The translations under genes were made by a program, and so were the position numbers. The notes beneath the pieces are model-generated. The model ran no database searches. It saw only the letters and a list, made by a program, of their open reading frames with translations, and was not told the DNA's origin. A DNA stretch of 64,000 bases, from positions 124,001 through 188,000 of the forward strand of contig JACQXX010000070.1 in the NCBI GenBank assembly GCA_016208495.1. The letters run 5' to 3'. Of this stretch, positions 59,091-64,000 are shown one piece after another; positions within the stretch are counted from its first letter, which is position 1, and each line of letters begins with the position of its first letter. This stretch comes from Acidobacteriota bacterium. GTDB lineage: Bacteria; Acidobacteriota; Blastocatellia; Chloracidobacteriales; Chloracidobacteriaceae.

Positions 59091-61112
59091 TTACTCACTT
59101 TTTTTGGTTTTGGGAGGCGGTTCCGACACCAGCAGTTTGGTTTGACGATCAGGATTTGAACTTTCATCTGAACTCGGAGTCGGATTTGGGGGAAGCGACC
59201 CGGTTTGTTCTTTTGGTGTTTTTGATGAAAGACTTCCAGTTGATCGGTCTGGTCGCAAACTTTTCAGAAAATCGGTACTGAGGCTTTTGGTTAATCGCTC
59301 TGGGGTCAGGCTGTGCAAAAATCCGGTTGATCTGGCGGCACGTTCGGCTTCGGCGAATTCATCGGCGCGCACTTTGGCGAGGGCCACCGCTGTTTCAAGT
59401 TTCTTGCATAATTCGAGCTGGCGCGGCTTTTTGCGGACCCTGGCACGTGCCAGTACCGTGGCTGGCTGAGGCTGGATGCCAGTAATGATGACATATATTT
59501 TTTCATCAAGCAGCCGATCCAGCAGCGATTGCAGGTTGACCAATCCAGTCGCATCCATAACCGGAACTGATTGAATATTCAAAATAATAGTGCGAGTTCC
59601 GTCGGCCACTTCGGTAATGGTCGCCATCGCTTTTTGCGCGGCGCCAAAAAAGAGCGGGCCGGCGATTTCATACAAAATCGTGCCTTTGGGAAGCGGTTCA
59701 CGCAGGGTAGGGTGATAATCCTCGATGAGTTGGACATTTGAAATACGGGCCATCCAGTGCATAAACAGGAACGACGCCAGCACCATACCGGCTGAAACCC
59801 CAACCACCATATCAAATACCACTGTTAGCAAAAAACACACCAGCATGACCACCACGTCACTTCGTGGTGCCACCTTCAGCAGGTGGACAAAGTGTTTGGC
59901 CTCGCTCATATTCCAGGCCACGATGAGCAACAGAGCCGCGAGAGCCGCCATTGGGAGCATTGCCACCACCGGGGCCAGCATCAGTACTGCCAGGAGCACA
60001 AACAGGGCATGAACAATGGCGGCGATGGGGGACCGGCCTCCGGCGCGGATATTGGTGGCGGTTCGGGCAATGGCACCGGTGGCGGCAAATCCGCCAAAAA
60101 ACGGAGACAGCATATTCCCCAGCCCCTGGGCAAAAAGTTCAGCATCCGGGTCGTGCTGCGTTCCGGCCATACCATCGGCCACCACGGCTGAGAGCAGCGA
60201 CTCAATCGCCCCAAGCATGGCAATCGCACAGGCGGATGGGAAAAGTTCATGAATCAGGTGAAACGTAACCACCAGCGGCTTTCCATCCGCACCGGGGAAA
60301 TTCCAGGGTAAGGCTGGAAGTGGCGGCAGGCGTGGGATTCCAGCCTGCTTCAGGCCGTCAATTTCGTAAGAAAACCGGCTTCCAATCGTGGCGACATCAA
60401 AGCCTGGAATATATTTTCGCAACAGAAATGCGGAGAGAGCCGCGACCACCAGAGCCACAAGCGGCGCCGGGATGCGTTTGGTGAGTCGAGGCCAGACCAG
60501 CAAGAGGGTTAGTGTCAAGATTCCAATGACGAAATCTTCCCAGCGAGTTGTCGGGAGGGCCAGCACCAGAATTTCAACCCGCTCCAGGTACTCATCCGGC
60601 ATGTGCGGGACGGAAAGCCCAAGAAAATCCTTGAATTGCAAGGTGGCAATGACAACCGCAATCCCCGAGGTAAACCCGGTTGTGACCGGATAGGGCACAT
60701 ATTCGATAAATTTTCCGAGGCGCATCACCCCAAAGATGGTTAACATCACGCCCGCCATCAGCGAAGCCAGGAGCAGTCCTCCAAGGCCAAACTTGGCCGA
60801 AATCGGGGCTAAAACTACGACAAATGCTGCCGTTGGGCCCGAAATCTGAGTCCGTGACCCACCCAGGACAGCAATGATCGTACCGGCGACGATGGCTGTA
60901 TAGAGACCATGTTGCGGAGCGACTCCGCTGGCAATCGCAAGCGCCATTGAGAGCGGAAGGGCAACAATCCCGACGATGATACCGGCCAGGGCATCGGCCC
61001 GAAAATCACTGGCGCTATACCCAGCCCGAAAAGCTTCGCGGAGTGCAAAAGCAGGTTGAACTTTGAACGACGTGAAAATGTCGTATCGCTTGGGAAGCCA
61101 GGAATCTTTCAT
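59091..61112 (-). CDS. SulP-family anion transporter with STAS domain
   Basis: 673 residues. Ten to fourteen transmembrane segments (about 25-450) include the SulP signature region YTAIVAGTIIAVLGGSRTQISGP. The C-terminal STAS domain (about 480-600) has IILNIQSVPVMDATGLVNL; the position often held by a phosphorylatable serine (DSSG in anti-sigma antagonists) is DATG here, so it is not a phospho-switch. A Lys/Ser/Pro-rich tail of about 70 residues follows. The family moves sulfate, bicarbonate or other anions, commonly as a proton or sodium symport; the substrate cannot be told from sequence. TCATGG marks the start; no Shine-Dalgarno sequence is evident. Confidence 0.92.
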   Translation of the reverse strand: MKDSWLPKRYDIFTSFKVQPAFALREAFRAGYSASDFRADALAGIIVGIVALPLSMALAIASGVAPQHGLYTAIVAGTIIAVLGGSRTQISGPTAAFVVVLAPISAKFGLGGLLLASLMAGVMLTIFGVMRLGKFIEYVPYPVTTGFTSGIAVVIATLQFKDFLGLSVPHMPDEYLERVEILVLALPTTRWEDFVIGILTLTLLLVWPRLTKRIPAPLVALVVAALSAFLLRKYIPGFDVATIGSRFSYEIDGLKQAGIPRLPPLPALPWNFPGADGKPLVVTFHLIHELFPSACAIAMLGAIESLLSAVVADGMAGTQHDPDAELFAQGLGNMLSPFFGGFAATGAIARTATNIRAGGRSPIAAIVHALFVLLAVLMLAPVVAMLPMAALAALLLIVAWNMSEAKHFVHLLKVAPRSDVVVMLVCFLLTVVFDMVVGVSAGMVLASFLFMHWMARISNVQLIEDYHPTLREPLPKGTILYEIAGPLFFGAAQKAMATITEVADGTRTIILNIQSVPVMDATGLVNLQSLLDRLLDEKIYVIITGIQPQPATVLARARVRKKPRQLELCKKLETAVALAKVRADEFAEAERAARSTGFLHSLTPERLTKSLSTDFLKSLRPDRSTGSLSSKTPKEQTGSLPPNPTPSSDESSNPDRQTKLLVSEPPPKTKKSE

Positions 61113-61179
61113 GGAAATACAATTCAGTCAGTTGCGAATAGTGAGTTCAGAATGAAGCATGAAGCATGGAAATCCTACC

Positions 61180-61258
61180 CTGTCACCTGGTCATTTTGTC
61201 ACCTTGTCACCTGTCATTCTGTCATTTTGTCACCTTGTCACCTGGTCACCTGGTCAAC
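61180..61258. repeat. GGTGACAA-type tandem repeat after the duplicated unknown gene
   Basis: On the coding (minus) strand the repeat reads CCAGGTGACAAGGTGACAAAATGACAG after the stop of the gene at 61263, then CATGCTTCATGCTTCATTC before the SulP start. The GGTGACAA units match those at 49900-50046. Confidence 0.88.
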
Positions 61259-61262
61259 TCTG

Positions 61263-63227
61263 TTATCCCATTCCTTCCTTGCGTTTGGTGGCGAGCCGTC
61301 CAGCGGCCTGACGAATCATATCCGGAATACCTTTGCTCTTGCTCAAGTTAATCAGGTCACGTTGTTGCAAGCGATTCAGAAACTGCATGCTGAAACTGAC
61401 CGGGCAGCGTGGGTTCCGAATCAGGTTATGCATGATGTTATAGGAACTGATCCAGGCGCGGTTCATGGCAATGGCCCGCAGTACGTCTTCATTAATGCCC
61501 TTGATTGCGGCAAAAGCTTCCACTTCCAAATCAGTGATTTTGGGATTTTTGATCACCGCCGTTGAAATCAGTTTGTTGGCATCCCGGATCAAAATTCCAC
61601 GGACTTCGCGGTTCCCACGAAACGCGGCGAAAATCCGTTCTTTGATCGACATTCTGGCCAGTTGTTGATAGATCGAAAGGCGACTGATGTCTTCGCCACC
61701 TTTCTGATGGTCTTTGATGAGTTGTTCCGAAAGCGGACTGGTCTCGATCAGTTCGGTATCGGCAACATCCTTTACCATCCGATTGAAAATCGCGAGGGCG
61801 TCTTCGACCGAAGGCGCCTCGTCTGAAATTGGGACTCCGGCTTCGGCCTCAAACTCCGTTAACAGCGCTTCAAATTCATCTTCAACAAACGGCGTTTCAG
61901 TGATTCCCGCAAATTTATCAGCCCGGGCCTTTTTTTCTTCAGCGATTCGGGCGGCCCCGAGTTCCTTTTCGAAGAATTCAAGTCGGACTTCCTTCGCCCG
62001 GCGCTCGGCTTCAAACGTTCTGGAAGGGTTATTTAAAACAGCATCAATCAGCTCAGGTGTTCGAATCAGACGCTGCTGGTTGATGGTGACGGCTTCGAGC
62101 AGTGACCCGCTCTGGGTCATTTTGGCAAAGGCCAGAACGGCATGGTCTGGCGTTGAGGCATTCACGAGCAATGCTTCACCCAGTGAAACTGAAGTCCGCG
62201 GCCAGGTCATGAGAAAGACCAGGACTTCTTCGGGGGTTTCCCGATTTTGGGCAAACGGCACCAACGATTCCGGATCCTTTTCATCCAGGGAAGCCATGGC
62301 GGCGGTGGCGATTTCCGCATCCGTGTCCTGGGTCAATAAAACTTGAGCAAACAGCAAATCTTCCGGCGCCAGCGGGATTTTGCCCATGGCGGTCATCAAT
62401 TTGGCCGGACGGGGTGCTCTGCCTTGCTGAATCATCGCCACGGGTGGGGATGACGACAGTTTGATATCTTTCTTCGGACCAGTCGGTTTGGGTGGTTGAG
62501 CCGGTGCTGGTGGACTCGTTGCCAATGGCGGAGGCGGAGGCAATGGCGACAGCGGAGCGCCTGGGGCCGTGGTGACCAGCGGAGGCAGGTCTAAATCCGC
62601 AATCGGAGCGGTAAACATTGATCCGCCAGCCGTGGGCTTTGGCGGCGCTGCGGCGATAACCGTGAACTGAGCATCCGCCTGGGTGCCACGGCTTTGAGCG
62701 GCGGCCTCCTGGCTGATGCGCTGTTTTCCATACTCTTTCTCGAAAAATTCAACCCGAAGTTCACGTGCCCTTCGCTCGGATTCGGGCGAACGCTTTGGGT
62801 TATGCAGAATGGCATCAATCAGTTGCGGATTCCGGATCAACCGCTGCTGGTTGATGGTCAGGACCTCAATCAGCGATGTACTTTGGGTTGAAAGTGCAAA
62901 TTTGACAATTGCCTCATCGGGTGTAGCCCGATTTAAAATGACAGCTTCAACCACTGCTTCCGGGATGCCCGGCGTCGTGCATAAGAAAAAGAGCAAGTCC
63001 GGCGGAGTGTTGGCCTGATGGGCCAGTGACAGCATCATTTCGGGATTGAAGCCGGCCAGCGTTTCAGGTACTGCCGCTCGAATTTCTTCTTCCTGGTCGC
63101 GAACCAGAACCGAAAGAACCATTAACAAATCTTCCGGCGGAAGAGGGAGAATGCCCTTGGCGGCAGCAAGCCGTGCGGCTTTGGGAGCTTTACCGGTGCG
63201 GATGGCGTCAACAATTGGATGAGGCAT
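61263..63227 (-). CDS. Internally duplicated helical protein, unknown function
   Basis: 654 residues. Two homologous modules of about 160 residues (about 5-175 and 265-430) share LPLPPEDLL/IPLAPEDLL, TPD(E/H)A, LT(or V T)INQQRLIR and a charged FFEKE(Y/L)G helix. A Pro-rich linker (about 195-255) separates them. The C-terminal 230 residues hold a third helical region with a related repeat pattern (AVIKNPKITDLEVEAF, NLIRNPRCPVSFSM), as in HEAT-like arrays. No signal peptide or catalytic motif is seen. Probably a cytoplasmic scaffold. I do not recognise the family. Nearest neighbours are a SulP transporter and a divergent DUF4139-type gene. Confidence 0.72.
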   Translation of the reverse strand: MPHPIVDAIRTGKAPKAARLAAAKGILPLPPEDLLMVLSVLVRDQEEEIRAAVPETLAGFNPEMMLSLAHQANTPPDLLFFLCTTPGIPEAVVEAVILNRATPDEAIVKFALSTQSTSLIEVLTINQQRLIRNPQLIDAILHNPKRSPESERRARELRVEFFEKEYGKQRISQEAAAQSRGTQADAQFTVIAAAPPKPTAGGSMFTAPIADLDLPPLVTTAPGAPLSPLPPPPPLATSPPAPAQPPKPTGPKKDIKLSSSPPVAMIQQGRAPRPAKLMTAMGKIPLAPEDLLFAQVLLTQDTDAEIATAAMASLDEKDPESLVPFAQNRETPEEVLVFLMTWPRTSVSLGEALLVNASTPDHAVLAFAKMTQSGSLLEAVTINQQRLIRTPELIDAVLNNPSRTFEAERRAKEVRLEFFEKELGAARIAEEKKARADKFAGITETPFVEDEFEALLTEFEAEAGVPISDEAPSVEDALAIFNRMVKDVADTELIETSPLSEQLIKDHQKGGEDISRLSIYQQLARMSIKERIFAAFRGNREVRGILIRDANKLISTAVIKNPKITDLEVEAFAAIKGINEDVLRAIAMNRAWISSYNIMHNLIRNPRCPVSFSMQFLNRLQQRDLINLSKSKGIPDMIRQAAGRLATKRKEGMG

Positions 63228-63379
63228 AGGCGTTGAGTTGGATCTTCCACCTTTGAGCGGCAGTCGTCGCTAAAGTTCAGTATGAGTTGAAAATGGAAAT
63301 TTGGCGGTGTGATACTGGAATTTTGAAGGGGCATTATGCCACAACTTTCGGGAGTGGCCGAATGACAATTTTGGGGTGG

Positions 63380-63515
63380 AAGAAGTCGGGCGGAAGAAAA
63401 CGGGCAGAAGACTCGCAAGCTCGGGGCACAGGAAGGGATGAGGGATGAGGGATGAGGGATGAAAGAAAACCAATTCTTCAGCCCGATGTCTTCAGCTTCG
63501 GCCCAAAAATCTCTT
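63380..63515. repeat. Inverted heptad spacer with GGGATGA tandem, divergent promoter region
   Basis: Plus strand: GTCGGGCGGAAGAAAACGGGCAGAAGAC, then four copies of GGGATGA (63436-63462), then TTCTTCAGCCCGATGTCTTCAGC. The spacer is palindromic overall, so both divergent genes see G-rich units distal and C-rich units proximal to their start. Confidence 0.88.
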
Positions 63516-63610
63516 GACTCTCTTTCCGATTCAGAGTTGTATATCGAAACCTGTCTGGAACCATATCTCTTCTGTTTTTAACTTACTGATTTTAAGGAGT
63601 TTTATTCTTT

Positions 63611-64000
63611 ATGCTGAACATTCGTCGGGTGATTTTATACAAACACGGAGTCGGATATTTTGAACGAGTTGGCGACGTCGTTGACGATCAGCGGGTTGAT
63701 CTGTTTTTCCGCGCTTCGGAAGTGAGTGATGTGCTGAAATCGCTGACGGTGATTGATTTAGATGGAGGGACGGTCGCATCAGTCTCATATGATTCGATCA
63801 AACCCATTGAAGAGCTTCTGGCCGACATTGCGTTTAATATCCCCGATGAAGGTAGCCTGCTCCGATTGTTGCCGCAGTTGAAAGGTGCTGAAGTTGAAAT
63901 TCAAATGGGCAACGAATCCATTGCGGGAACAGTGATTGGGATTGATTTCTCAAAGGCCCAGTCGGCTGATGGCATTGTGACCATTCCGTTTGTGGCTCTG
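63611..64000 (+). CDS. DUF4139-type (mucoidy inhibitor-like) protein, N-terminal part only
   Basis: The frame is open from the ATG at 63611 to the right edge (130 residues). AAGGAG lies 11 bases upstream. The N-terminus reads LNIRRVILYKHGVGYFERVG, followed by ASEVSDVLKSLTVIDLDGG and a VSYDS motif, as in N-terminal regions of DUF4139/DUF4140 proteins from Acidobacteriota. The typical protein is about 500-600 residues with a beta-rich C-terminal domain. Function is unknown. Assignment from the N-terminus alone is fairly but not fully sure. Confidence 0.75.
   Translation, partial: MLNIRRVILYKHGVGYFERVGDVVDDQRVDLFFRASEVSDVLKSLTVIDLDGGTVASVSYDSIKPIEELLADIAFNIPDEGSLLRLLPQLKGAEVEIQMGNESIAGTVIGIDFSKAQSADGIVTIPFVAL

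Overview
This 64 kb window looks like chromosomal DNA from a member of Acidobacteriota, most likely class Blastocatellia. That assignment is inferred from gene content, not from a marker gene: a zinc-ribbon Ser/Thr kinase fused to a formylglycine-generating-enzyme-like domain, secreted NHL-repeat proteins, a Tat-exported PhoX phosphatase, a DUF4139-type protein at the right edge, a Tes-like radical SAM enzyme and a bacterial kynurenine pathway. There is no rRNA, prophage, complete IS element or CRISPR array. One tRNA, tRNA-Leu(CAA), is present.

Layout. 1-9.8 kb: a zinc-ribbon polytopic membrane protein (cut by the left edge), a small membrane protein, a low-GC GIY-YIG-like gene beside a MITE-like element, a TetR/DUF393/membrane-protein operon with two perfect palindromic operators, a TPR lytic transglycosylase and a sigma-54 activator. 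9.9-13.1 kb: a compact minus-strand cassette of AAA ATPase, DUF4276 (TOPRIM-like) protein and S41 peptidase, the best candidate for a genome-defence or conflict system. 13.4-22.4 kb: a quinone oxidoreductase, two secreted proteins, tryptophan 2,3-dioxygenase, QueC, RsmB and the tRNA. 22.4-33.1 kb: an MDR oxidoreductase, two large related secreted NHL proteins and an O-antigen-ligase-type protein. 33.3-45 kb: the Tes-like radical SAM enzyme, PhoX, an Lgt-like protein lacking expected catalytic residues, an Rpn-type nuclease with a 12-bp minisatellite, kynurenine monooxygenase, the kinase-FGE fusion and an intradiol dioxygenase. 45-53.8 kb: a Cpx-like stress module (Spy/CpxP-like protein divergent from a response regulator and histidine kinase), kynureninase, a fused E1 alpha-beta 2-oxoacid dehydrogenase, a ketopantoate-reductase-like protein and an HPt protein. 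54-64 kb: a membrane coiled-coil protein, a GntR regulator, RecD2, a SulP transporter, an internally duplicated unknown protein and the start of a DUF4139-type protein.

How genes work together: three kynurenine-pathway enzymes (TDO, KMO, KynU) lie scattered over about 30 kb in the same orientation, consistent with conversion of tryptophan to 3-hydroxyanthranilate. The Cpx-like genes form a plausible sensor/regulator/effector set.

The most unusual property is in the spacers. They carry short tandem repeats, mostly 7-bp units of several unrelated sequences, with a consistent polarity: read on the coding strand, G/purine-rich units follow stop codons and the C/pyrimidine-rich complement precedes start codons, often directly abutting a start that has no visible Shine-Dalgarno sequence. 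Spacers between co-oriented genes therefore tend to be long imperfect inverted repeats. Several dispersed palindromic families and elements with terminal inverted repeats are interleaved with them.
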